Shown here: in pieces, positions 55,611-64,000 of the stretch
How positions within the stretch are numbered: the first letter of the stretch is position 1
Layout: every line of letters begins with the position of its first letter
Assembly: GCA_016081115.2 (NCBI GenBank)
Contig: JABTTQ020001757.1
Coordinates: 248,027-312,026 of the forward strand
Reading direction: 5' to 3'
Length of the DNA stretch: 64,000 nucleotides
From: Rehmannia glutinosa
Lineage: Eukaryota; Streptophyta; Magnoliopsida; Lamiales; Orobanchaceae
Notes under the pieces: generated by a model
The model's database searches: none
Seen by the model: only the letters and a program-made list of their open reading frames with translations
Told to the model about the DNA's origin: nothing
Made by a program: the position numbers and the translations under genes

Positions 55611-57078
55611 TGTTGGGAAATGTATGTATAGATTTTGATGAAACCATGTAAAACTTAGATTAGGAAGTTGGCACCCCAATTCAAGTGTAAATCAACTTGT
55701 AATAGATAGGACTATGTAAGCTGAGTGGAAGCAACCAAGTTGAAGAATTGCAGGACTCGACTGAAGATTGAAGAGAAGACCCAACTGTGTGGCAGTTGAG
55801 TGAAGTAAGTGAAGGTTCAGTCAAGTGATAGAAGCTGACTGACAGCAAATTCTTCCAAATCATTGGAATTGACTGTCTAGGGGGTATTGCAGCAGACGTG
55901 ATCAAAGAAAGCTGAAAGAGATCCGTTGTCAAGCAAAGTCAAGGTTTTGCTGGAAATAGACATGTGTTAGACTACCTACAATAAAGTTGTTTTGCTGAAA
56001 GAGTGCAAAAAGAAAGGAGCCAATGTGATGTACCTGAAATCCTGTAGAGTTTAAGGAAATGATGCAGAGCATTAAATTCAAGGTACAATCCACATCAATG
56101 CTACAAGACAAGACAAGCCAACAACCTGCAAGTGTAGTTTGAAAAATATGTCTATCTCTTCAACGGACATATTTTTAAACGTGCACTATAAAAGGCTGAG
56201 GATTCATTTGAGAGAAGGTTACCAATATTACAAGCAACCAAGCATTCAATCAAATAACCTACCAAGCAAAATATCTCTCAAGTATTCAAATAATATCCTC
56301 AAGCATAAACTCAAAGGAAATCGATCCAACACACTCAGTGAAGGAAAGACGACTTCATCTGTTGAAGAGAAAAATTCTTGTTTCATGAACAGGGGGTCTA
56401 CTCTCCAATGTTGAATGAGGTGTAGTAAGGTTCCAGATCGAATCAGGGCTTTGAACATGTTGGAGGGCTAAGTGATCGAGTCCAAAGGTTTGAAGGAAGC
56501 TGAAGTAGCAGGACAGCCGTCTTGTGAAGAAGCTGAGTCCCAGGAGCAGCTAGTTGTGTGATCAAAGATGACTCGGACTGTTACCATTTTGTAACCAAGT
56601 CAAGTTACATTAGTGGATTCCTCCAGGGGTTGGAGAAGAGTGGATTAGAGGAATTATCTCATCCTCGAACTACTATAATTGATTGTGTCTCTTTACATTC
56701 AGCACACTTACTTTCTTGCATATCTTTATATTTGTTGATTGTTAAATTGCTAAGTCTACTGATAATAACCTAGCTAAAACAAGTGTTGAAACAAAAAACA
56801 TATTCAAAAATTAAGGGTGAAAGTCTTCCGCTATTAAAAACCAAGTCAACTGTTATTTTAAAGTGTTAGCTGAAACAGCTAAGTTATGTTATCAACAGCT
56901 TAGTCGAGTCTATTGAGTGGGTAACTTTGTTGTGTAAGCCAACTTAACTATCCACCAAGGACTTAGCTGACTTGTGTCAACTCTGAAATTCTTAAAGAAC
57001 TAAAAACGAAAAATTGGTAAAGTTTATTCAATCCCCCGCCCCCTTCTAAACTTTATTTACCACTCCTTGGGACCTACA
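55611..57078 (+). repeat. 3' LTR of element B
   Basis: Starts TGTTGGGAAATGTATG and ends CTTGGGACCTACA, 1,468 bp. It is the plus-orientation copy matching the LTRs of A (17591-19194, 35169-36742). The right flank is AATTT; the matching left flank is lost with the 5' end of B. Confidence 0.92.
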
Positions 57079-57087
57079 AATTTAAAT

Positions 57088-57575
57088 CAGAAAAATGACA
57101 TATTATCAAAAGTAATACTTTTCCGATAAAACATGATATTTTTTCAGTAAATTTAATACCTTCAGTTGTTGCCATTGTATTATGTTCAGTAATGGCCACT
57201 AAAGCGACTGGTTCACCTAGCACAAGTTCATTGTTATACATATAAAACAATAAGTATCATAAAAACATAAGAAAGTAGTAATTTTATTCGGATAAGTTAT
57301 TTATATTACCTTCACAGTGTTCTACAATAATGTAAACTAGAAAAATAACATATTATAAAAGGTAATATTTTTCCGTTAAAAATGATACTTTTGTAGTAAA
57401 AAGTAACACTTTCAGTTGTTGCCATTGTATATTGTTCAGTAATTGTCACTGGATCAACTAGTTCACCAAGACAAGTTCATTGTTGTACATATAAACAAAT
57501 GACTATCATAAAAATGTAAGAAAGTAGTAAGTTTATTCGAATATGTTATTTATATTACCTTCATTGATTTATATG
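57088..57575. repeat. Tandem duplication of ~250 bp
   Basis: Two copies (57088-57337 and 57338-57575) share AGAAAAAT(G/A)ACATATTAT near their starts and GTTATTTATATTACCTTCA near their ends, about 85-90 percent identical by eye with small indels. No family is recognised and no coding content is supported. Confidence 0.75.
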
Positions 57576-57589
57576 TTATCTTCATCAAT

Positions 57590-58400
57590 AAAAACAATAA
57601 TCAATGTACCCAAATTTTCACATTCCTTTATCAATGCATTATTTTTAACTTGATGCTCCATTACAAAACGAACAGTGTGAAGCTGTATATGTGGATTATA
57701 AGTAATGATTTTTTCGAATATTGTATCAATATAGGAGTTGCAACAATTCTTATACTCCTTTATTCACATAGTCAAATCATCAAATACATTGCGGGTTGCA
57801 ATCTTAATATTTGTATGAGAAACTTGGCAAGCTATATCAATGGAGATTTTAAGAATTTCACCTAGTAATGTTTGTTTTATAGAGACAGAGTGAGAGAGAT
57901 CAAGAATTTCGAAATTAATGCGGCTGATTTGCACTTGTGCGACGGAAGAGTATCACTTTTTTGCCCCAGAGTTGCAAAATCGCGTTCTGCGTCTTCTTTC
58001 CAAGCCACTACTCCCGATATTTTTCTTTTTCTTTTTTTTTCAGTTAAGGACGGGTATGGATCCTCTAGGTATGATGGATCCGAGTCAGATGATCCGTTTC
58101 ACAGATTAGAGATCCGCGAGATGCTCCTATAAGAGACCTACTTTATAATTATTTGGGAAAAATGATATGATATATTTCGTGGGGCATTCACATTTGTAAA
58201 TGTATAGCCAATGCTTTTTTTTCTTTTAATAAAGTTCGGCCCCATCATTGCAGGTACTCGAACTCAGGCCTCATCATTACGAGTAATACCCGTGAATGTA
58301 CAGCCAATGTTGTTTGTCGTAATTAGTGGTAAAATTTTGCAACTATACGATGCTTACTAATTTTGTTTCGTTGTAATTAATGGTGATTGATGCTGCTTTT
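57590..58400. other. Unassigned AT-rich segment
   Basis: The minus strand at 57590-57880 has a mostly open reading (for example QVSHTNIKIATRNVFDDL and NPHIQLHTVRFVMEHQV) with one stop, but I recognise no family. Two short direct repeats, TGTATAGCCAATG (58201) and TGTACAGCCAATG (58296), flank a segment of about 95 bp. Nothing else is supported. Confidence 0.3.
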
Positions 58401-58409
58401 TAGGGCAGA

Positions 58410-58790
58410 TTTTCCAAGTCAAGGTATCTGACAATCTCCAAGTCGTCTTCTCCTAAATCTAAAAGTTTCAGTGATGGGAACTTGCCTGCAACACGAGTAA
58501 ATGTTAGACGTGCCCTAGGGTTGTCCATGTTAGGCCTCTCTGACGCTCAAGTCAGCACAGTAAACGAGAGAGAATATTAAACAATACACAGAATACTGAA
58601 CATGAATTATCTAAGATTATGAGAGTAATAGAGATTATGATTTACAAATGAGATGGATGGACCTTTATATAACTGGGTAGCGGGCCTCGTGAACCACGTA
58701 AGAGAAACCGGCTTGTGAGCCAAATTCGGACCTCGTGAGTCGAGTTATTCCAACTGTAGCCAACTAAATAATAGACAATTAATGAGATTA
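58410..58790 (-). repeat. Possible retroelement LTR remnant
   Basis: On the minus strand the motif CTGACTTGAGCGTCAGAGAG (about 58538-58557) resembles a conserved R/U5-region phrase in some plant LTR retrotransposons. No paired LTR, primer site or coding region is present, and boundaries are unknown. A low-confidence call. Confidence 0.3.
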
Positions 58791-58806
58791 CATAAATATT
58801 ATAAAT

Positions 58807-58809
<3 letters not shown>

Positions 58810-58842
<33 letters not shown>
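58810..58842. repeat. (TAA)n microsatellite
   Basis: About eleven uninterrupted TAA units. Confidence 0.95.
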
Positions 58843-58845
<3 letters not shown>

Positions 58846-58955
58846 GGATATTTTTGCCCCCAAAGGAATATATACACTAAGATGTATAATTCTTTAGTTA
58901 AAACAATGGTTGATGGGAATTTTGAGTAACAAGAGTGTTTTCCAAAACATTAATA

Positions 58956-59207
58956 CTTTCTTCGTCCCAAATATATAGTCCACTATTCTTTTTTGGGATG
59001 TTCCAAATATATAGTCTATTTTCTATATTTAATAGTATTTTCCTCGTTCTTTTACTATTATAACCCTATTTAATATGCATTTTATAATTTACACTATTCA
59101 TTAAATAAGGGTAAATCAAGTAAATATTTAACATATTATTAAGTTCTAATATTTTTCTTAATCTGTGTGAAAAGTCAAACTGGACTATATATTTGGGACG
59201 GAGAAAA
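58956..59207. mobile_element. Stowaway (Tc1/mariner) MITE
   Basis: Terminal inverted repeats CTTTCTTCGTCCCAAATATA and (reversed right end) TTTTCTCCGTCCCAAATATA agree at all but two positions, continuing to TAGTCC on both sides. They are flanked by TA on each side (58954-58955, 59208-59209). The CTCCGTCCC core and TA duplication define Stowaway. 252 bp, no coding capacity. Confidence 0.87.
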
Positions 59208-59285
59208 TACTAATTTTTTTTATTTTATTTTTCTAATGCGGGACAAGGAAAATTTTGAATCACCTAATCTAACAACCCCTAATAA

Positions 59286-60877
59286 GGGCACCCACAGTAA
59301 GGGATATTTCTCCAAATATCCCCATAAAATGTTCCTCAAACCATTGTGGCTATAATATTTTGCTGACTTGTAAAATATCTGGAGGTTAGTTTATATTAGA
59401 GCCGGCAACAAGTCGGGCGGGCCGACTGTATCGCCCACCGGCCGACTCGATTTTCGGTCCAGTCGGGCCGGCCCAAGACCTCTACGGGCCTCTATTTCTT
59501 AGGCCCATCATGGCCTTCTATGGCCCATGCCACTAGGGCCAAAATGGCCCGAATTTAATATTTTTTATATATTTTTTTAATTAAAAATTTATGTTAATAT
59601 GTTTTTTTATATATTTAAAAGTTATACTTATATCAAGTATATTTAATTTAAATTAATAAAATGATGTGTTTTCTCAAACTTGATTATTTAAGAAAGCTAA
59701 TGAAGGAAAGAAAAAACGAGAATGAGGTCGGTTGTTATATTCTAGAACTAACCAATCAATTTATGTGTTAATTTCATTTACTAAAAAAAATAATGTAAGT
59801 TCTCAGAATTGTTGTTTGATGTGTGAGTATAAAAAAGAGGATATGTAATATACTTAGAAGTGAGAATCTTTACATTGCCTTATTATAATTATTTAAAAAT
59901 TATAAAGAAAATTAACTCACCCATAAACCCTTCTTAATGGCTATCGATTCATAGCCATAGTTTCTCTGATAAAAAATATGGTGGTGAAGAAGATGAGAAA
60001 TTATATATACATGTATACATATACATATATATATTATAAAGGGAAATATCGGGCCAAAAAAGCCCGAGAAAACCGGGCCAAAATGGCCTGAGCCCGATCG
60101 GGCCATCGGGAAGGGCCAAACAGTTCGGTTCTTTTGGGCCTCAATTTTAAGGCCCAATCGGCCTTAATTTAGGGCCGGTCGGGCCGGCCCATTGGGCCGG
60201 GCCTAAATTGCCAGCTCTAGTTTATATCCGGATATTTGGAGTAGAAACAAATAACAAAACAATTGCAGTTGGGAGGCGTGAGGTCACAATGGAATGAAAT
60301 TCATGCGTGAAAGTCACAGGGCGAGTGAGTGGGATTTCACCCTTGGCCCACCCTCTGCTGCACGTTGGTTTAATTTTTTTAAATTTGGTTTTTCCATTTT
60401 GTTTTTGTAAATTAGCTTATAAATTGTTTTTTTTTTTTTTTTTGTGAAAGAGAAGCTTGTAAATTGTATTGCTATAGCATTTATTGCGTTTTTTGTTGTT
60501 GCATTTTACCTATATATATTATTGTTTTTGCAACGGTTTATACGAGTTTTTTTATTTCTCTTTTTTTTAATTTTCCCAAATGTTATTTTTTTAGCACCTA
60601 TATAATCCATCTATATTAAAATTTGATATTAAATAAAACATATTAACCGAACAATTATAAGTGAAATTAATTTAATTAAAAATACAACTAATAAAATAGT
60701 AAATGATTTTATTTAAATGAATGACGTTGGGTCCCATAAATATGTAGTTGTTGAGATATTTGATTGTGGGGTGTGAAATATTAGAGGAGTGGAATATTTG
60801 ATTGATGAGTTGGATTAATGGGCCCACAAATACTTGGAAAAAATATTTCCATCATTGTGGATGCCACAATGATGCCC
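59286..60877. mobile_element. PIF/Harbinger (Tourist-like) MITE carrying a hAT insertion
   Basis: The left end GGGCACCCACAGTAAGGGAT and the reversed right end GGGCATCATTGTGGCATCCA (continuing CAATGATGGAAAT) are imperfect inverted repeats flanked by TAA on both sides (59283-59285, 60878-60880), the Harbinger-type 3-bp duplication. A complete hAT element at 59397-60219 splits it. Without that it is about 760 bp of AT-rich, non-coding DNA. Confidence 0.6.
59397..60219. mobile_element. Non-autonomous hAT element with perfect 8-bp target duplication
   Basis: Left end TAGAGCCGGCAAC and reversed right end TAGAGCTGGCAAT are inverted repeats. GTTTATAT flanks both sides exactly (59389-59396, 60220-60227), the 8-bp hAT signature. 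Sub-terminal regions are packed with GGGCC/GGCCC motifs (59410-59550, 60050-60205), an extreme contrast with the AT-rich middle. No transposase. 823 bp. Confidence 0.87.
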
Positions 60878-60930
60878 TAATACCATATAGCCATATTGGC
60901 ATCAAGCAATGGACATGTGGGACCGTGGGC

Positions 60931-61079
60931 TCTACAATGCCAAACTTCAAAAAACCTCTACAAACCTACTTTTTGGTGGAGCCCATTGTGCCACATCATA
61001 AAAACCTCAAAAAGAAAAAACCTCAAATTTTTCTCCACAATCCAAAAACCTCTAAACAACTTTTTGTGGACCCTACACT
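60931..61079 (+). repeat. Direct repeat module, copy 1 (copy 2 at 61480-61629)
   Basis: Both copies share ACAATGCCA, AAAACCT, CTACTTTTTGG or TTACTTTTTGG, CACATCATAAAAACCT and a final GGGCCCTACAC or GGACCCTACAC. Identity is roughly 70-75 percent by eye. The second copy lies inside the small MITE at 61475-61820, so the first copy is probably part of a related, less complete element. Confidence 0.6.
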
Positions 61080-61402
61080 CCCCATTATAATTTATAACAT
61101 CACATATTGTTATTATATTTTATATTATATAATATGCATTATTACATTTATATAAATATATAAAATTTATATTTTTATAAAATAAAAAACATTTTATAAA
61201 ATAAAAAAATATTTTATACATATTTTATATATAATAAATATTATTTACATTTATAAGCATTTGTTGAATATAAATATATAATGTAGCAAAAAGTAGGAAA
61301 AAACTATTAAAAAACAATTGGTATTATAAAAAAAAAGTTGGTATTATCAAAAAAAAAACAATTGGTAATATCAAAAACAAAACAAAAAACAAAAAAATTT
61401 GG

Positions 61403-61437
61403 AAAAAGCGGTACCGATTATATGGTACCGCTTTTTT
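61403..61437. repeat. Palindrome GCGGTACC-N8-GGTACCGC, copy 1
   Basis: AAAAAGCGGTACC and GGTACCGCTTTTT are 13-nt arms around an 8-nt loop. A second copy with the same arms and a different loop lies at 61689-61718. Confidence 0.85.
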
Positions 61438-61474
61438 GGGGGGGGACAAAAACCTTCACTCCACAATGGGGTGA

Positions 61475-61820
61475 GGGCATTTACAATGCCATAATTCTAA
61501 AAACCCATAAAACCTTACTTTTTGGTAGACCCCACAATAACACATCATAAAAACCTAAAGAATGAATAACCCCACTTTTGCCTCTACAATCCTAAAACCT
61601 CCAATAACTTCTTGTGGGCCCTACACTTTTAACCATAAAATGCACAAATCATCACTAATTTTCTTTTTTTTTAATAAAATAATGGGAAGAAGCGGTACCA
61701 TGAATAAGGTACCGCTTTCTTGGGGAAGGAAAAAAGTTGTTGCCCACAATAGACTTGGGTTTTTGTATTTAGGTTTTCCACTTGAAAAACCTATCAAAAA
61801 AGTGGGCATTGTGGATGCCC
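61475..61820. mobile_element. Small Harbinger-like MITE with 3-bp target duplication
   Basis: Left end GGGCATTTACAATGCC and reversed right end GGGCATCCACAATGCC are inverted repeats differing at two positions, flanked by TGA on both sides (61472-61474, 61821-61823). It contains the second direct-repeat module and the second GGTACC palindrome. 346 bp, no coding capacity. The TGA duplication is not the canonical TAA/TTA. Confidence 0.65.
61689..61718. repeat. Palindrome GCGGTACC-N8-GGTACCGC, copy 2
   Basis: AGAAGCGGTACC and GGTACCGCTTTCTT flank ATGAATAA. Arms match copy 1 while the loop differs, so pairing appears conserved. It lies inside the MITE at 61475-61820. Confidence 0.85.
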
Positions 61821-62177
61821 TGAGGTTTCTTAACCAGGTTTTTTCTTTCTAAAAACCCCTCAAAAAAGCCCCATTGGACATGCCCTAAGACATTAGCAAC
61901 CGCGTGCTCTTGCGTCTCGACCCAGGCCAAACAAACCAGCACCCTCTCTCTGTTAAGTCAGCTTTCAAATTCCGGCAAAAAAGTGTGATGTCTTGAGTAC
62001 CTCAACCCCACTCCCAGAAAAGAAAAAAAGATGCAAACAAAAACATAATTGGAGATGACGAGTATTTCATAAGATCTCTATCATTTTGAACTTAAGGGAT
62101 GTAAATTGATACACGCCTACACCATAAACGCAATTACACGATAATGACATGCCCCATGAGGAAAATGGCCTGCAAAT
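61821..62177. other. Non-coding stretch, MITE end then unassigned DNA
   Basis: 61821-61884 ends GGACATGCCC followed by TAA and looks like the terminus of another Harbinger-like element whose left end I cannot place. From 61885 to 62177 nothing recognisable is seen. Confidence 0.35.
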
Positions 62178-62744
62178 CAATGTTTAAAATATTGTACCCG
62201 CGATTAAACTGGCTAAGTCATTGGTAAGCGGTTTAACTGGTCGAATCGATTCAACCGCCAATTTTAATAAAACTATTTTATATTTTTAATTATATCACAT
62301 ACAATATTAATGCAATACATTAATATAAAAAGGGAAGTTATATATATTTTTAATTTCTTAATTTTTCTTATATAATTATTTGATTGATTGTTCTTATATT
62401 ATAGAGGTTTGTCCAAATTTAGAATATTTTAATTGATTAGAATTTTTGTTTGAATTAGCTAAAATTGAAATAATTGATTTGGTCAAAACATAGAGATTAA
62501 AAAATTGATTTTTTTTTGAGTCAGAGATTAAATCATTGATTTGAATTCTTGTTTGATTTGAATTATGACATAAACATATTAAATATTAAGTTTATAATTT
62601 TAATTTTTTAATTAAAGTTGAAAAAACTAGTAAGATTTTGACCGGTATAATCACAGAAATGGTATTTTGGGTCTTACCGGACCGACCACCAACATATGGT
62701 ATAACCAGTTTAATAGGTCGGTAGATACAATATTTGAAACACTG
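62178..62744. mobile_element. hAT-like non-autonomous element
   Basis: Left end CAATGTTTAAAATATTGTAC and reversed right end CAGTGTTTCAAATATTGTAT are inverted repeats of about 20 bp (17 matching), with GGTCG/CGACC segments just inside. The CAGTGTTT start is common for plant hAT termini. The flanking 8-mers CTGCAAAT and GTACATGA do not agree well, so the insertion is old or the edges are off. 567 bp, AT-rich, non-coding. Confidence 0.55.
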
Positions 62745-62952
62745 GTACATGAGATGAGTTTTGTAATTTTAAAAGATAACAGGAGATTTTTTTGTAATGC
62801 TAAACCTCGGGTTGATTTGTAATTATCCCTAACATAATAATAAACACACTGTTTCACTAAGTGTAAGCAGTGGGCTACAAAAGAATATGCCCTTTCAAAA
62901 TGGCTCCATGCTTTAACCCACAAAACTTGAAAAAAACATCATAACTTGTAAG

Positions 62953-64000
62953 CAGTGTTCTAAAACTCGCTAGGCGGGGCCTAGGCGGGGCCTAGAATTA
63001 AGGCATAATTACCTATTTTTATTTTTTCAAAAAATAAAACCTAATTACTAATATTAAAACCATTAGAAAATATGACCAAATAAACTCAAAAGTAAAAATA
63101 GTGATAACTTTACAAGATTAAAACCAACAATTCAAATGCATTCTAAAGTTCCAAACAACACGGAAATAGTCATTACTCAGTCATTAGTTAACAATTACTA
63201 AGAAGTAAGAAGTAAGAAACAAGAACAACATTCAAAATCCAAGATTTGATTCTTTTGAACATGAACTCACAAATAACAAAACAAGAATTGTATTCTCCAA
63301 CTGACATAAGAAACAAAACAAGCACCACTAGCGAACTAGAACGTAGCGATACCGAATGGATCTTCTTCTTCTTCTCCATAATTTTCTAATACACGCTCTT
63401 CATCCGACTCAAATTCAAAGTCGTTCTCATTCACTTCCTCCTCATCTTCGGATTCAAAATCATCCTCCTCAAGCTCTCTCACTCTAGAAGCATCACCATC
63501 AATTCCATCACCCAACTCATCTTCATCATCATACAATCCAGGAATAATCCAATCTTGTGCTTTACTTGCATCACTAGCAAGCAAAGACGTCAACATCCTT
63601 CTCTTTTCCCCTTTTACGTTTATTCAATAAACGTGAATTGAATGGACGTAGACTAGATTGTTTAATCGTGAAACATCTAATCTATTCCTCTTCTTAGTAT
63701 GTATCTGTAAATGAAAAAAAAAAGAGAAAATTGCTTGCCCTTTGTGATCTTAGACCATTTGCATTCATCCCATTCGAGCTACTAAACATTGTTTTCAATT
63801 GAGCCTTTTTCTCCACCAAACTCGCAAACTAAGGAATGAAGAAGCAAATCTAGTGACTCCCGGTTTCACTATATCTCTTCTTTTAGTATAAGACCTCATC
63901 ATGGCTAAGGTCTTATGATGTGCATAGATGAATATGGTCAAAGCTTTGGCTTGATCAATGATTTTCTTAAACCGAGGTAGTTTTGCAATGCCTCTAGAAC
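62953..64000 (-). mobile_element. hAT transposon, 3' end, running off the window
   Basis: The terminus CAGTGTTCTAAAACTCGC at 62953 is a hAT-type end, followed by short tandem GGCGGGGCCTA units (62973-62995). The minus-strand transposase remnant at 63336-64000 points toward this end, as expected for the 3' terminus. The other end is outside the window. Target duplication cannot be checked. Confidence 0.6.
63336..64000 (-). pseudogene. hAT transposase gene fragment, internally deleted
   Basis: A hAT transposase catalyses cut-and-paste movement. On the minus strand from 64000, blocks read LTIFIYAHHKTLAMMRSYTK, VKPGVTRFASSFLSL and EWDECKWSKITKG, the conserved mid-region of plant hAT transposases. 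After an intron-like segment ending in TTTCATTTACAG (63706-63745) the C-terminal dimerisation part begins: KKRNRLDVSRLNNLVYV, then LLNKRKRGKEKDVDV in a shifted frame, LLASDASKAQDWII and an acidic tail ending DPFGIATF at 63336. The catalytic segment normally between these parts is absent. Two single-base frameshifts are visible. Confidence 0.75.

Larger units (their letters stand above)
36743..57078 (+). mobile_element. Element B: SIRE-like Ty1/copia retrotransposon, host of elements A and C
   Basis: Plus-strand gag (36743-37163, then 46842 onward), pol to 50159, spacer, accessory ORF (50744-55375), polypurine tract and a complete 3' LTR ending at 57078. The 5' LTR and gag start are missing because element A sits there and the far side of A is a LINE fragment. 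The gap in gag holds element C with a remnant of D, and about 50 codons of gag are lost. Pol has a further internal deletion at 49006-49011. Base composition and LTR subtype are closest to element A. Confidence 0.87.

Noticed and set aside
58810..58863. Tyr-rich peptide on the minus strand
   Set aside because: Translation of the (TAA)n microsatellite.

Overview
This window looks like plant nuclear DNA, most likely eudicot heterochromatin. Almost every recognisable stretch is a plant transposable element, and no intact host gene, tRNA, rRNA or prokaryotic feature was found. Evidence for a plant: initiator-tRNA-Met primer binding sites beside long LTRs, SIRE/Maximus-type Ty1/copia gag-pol with a long extra ORF, Tekay-like and Athila-like Ty3/gypsy elements, a plant L1-type LINE, and CACTA, hAT, Mutator, PIF/Harbinger and Stowaway elements.

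Layout. (1) 1-~15300: a minus-strand Ty3/gypsy chromovirus. Decayed gag-pol lies at 1-3368, an unrecognised sense ORF sits upstream of gag, and a primer binding site and LTR lie at 13420-~15300. Its probable leader is split by a solo copia LTR (4219-12668), and that LTR is itself split by a gag-protease-only Athila-like element (5031-~12030). (2) 15315-17590: a Mutator-like MITE with a perfect 9-bp target duplication, a diverged inverted relative, and a LINE reverse transcriptase fragment. (3) 17591-57078: a nest of four copies of one SIRE-like copia family. Element B (+) hosts element A (-, 17591-36742) and element C (-, 39026-46841). C hosts a remnant of a fourth copy, D (37164-39025). A hosts a solo LTR (21341-22826) and a CACTA element (24137-27503) that carries an apparent captured exon. 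(4) 57079-64000: short DNA transposons in AT-rich DNA: Stowaway, a hAT inside a PIF/Harbinger MITE, another small MITE, a hAT-like repeat, and the 3' end of a decayed hAT transposase gene running off the window.

How the parts relate. The copia copies share LTR, tRNA-Met primer site, gag, protease, integrase, reverse transcriptase, RNase H, a spacer, and then an accessory ORF (aORF) of roughly 1,550 codons. The aORF shows no signal peptide or envelope-like membrane segment. The most notable observation is that in all three copies where the aORF start survives, it is preceded at the same distance (~130 bp) by a TATA-like box and a CT-rich leader. That is the layout of a plant RNA polymerase II promoter, and it suggests the aORF may have its own internal promoter.

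No element here looks autonomous: each has stops, frameshifts or deletions. Frames and boundaries were read by eye. Family assignments rest on motif recognition, and no database search was run. Reconstructed proteins are not written out.
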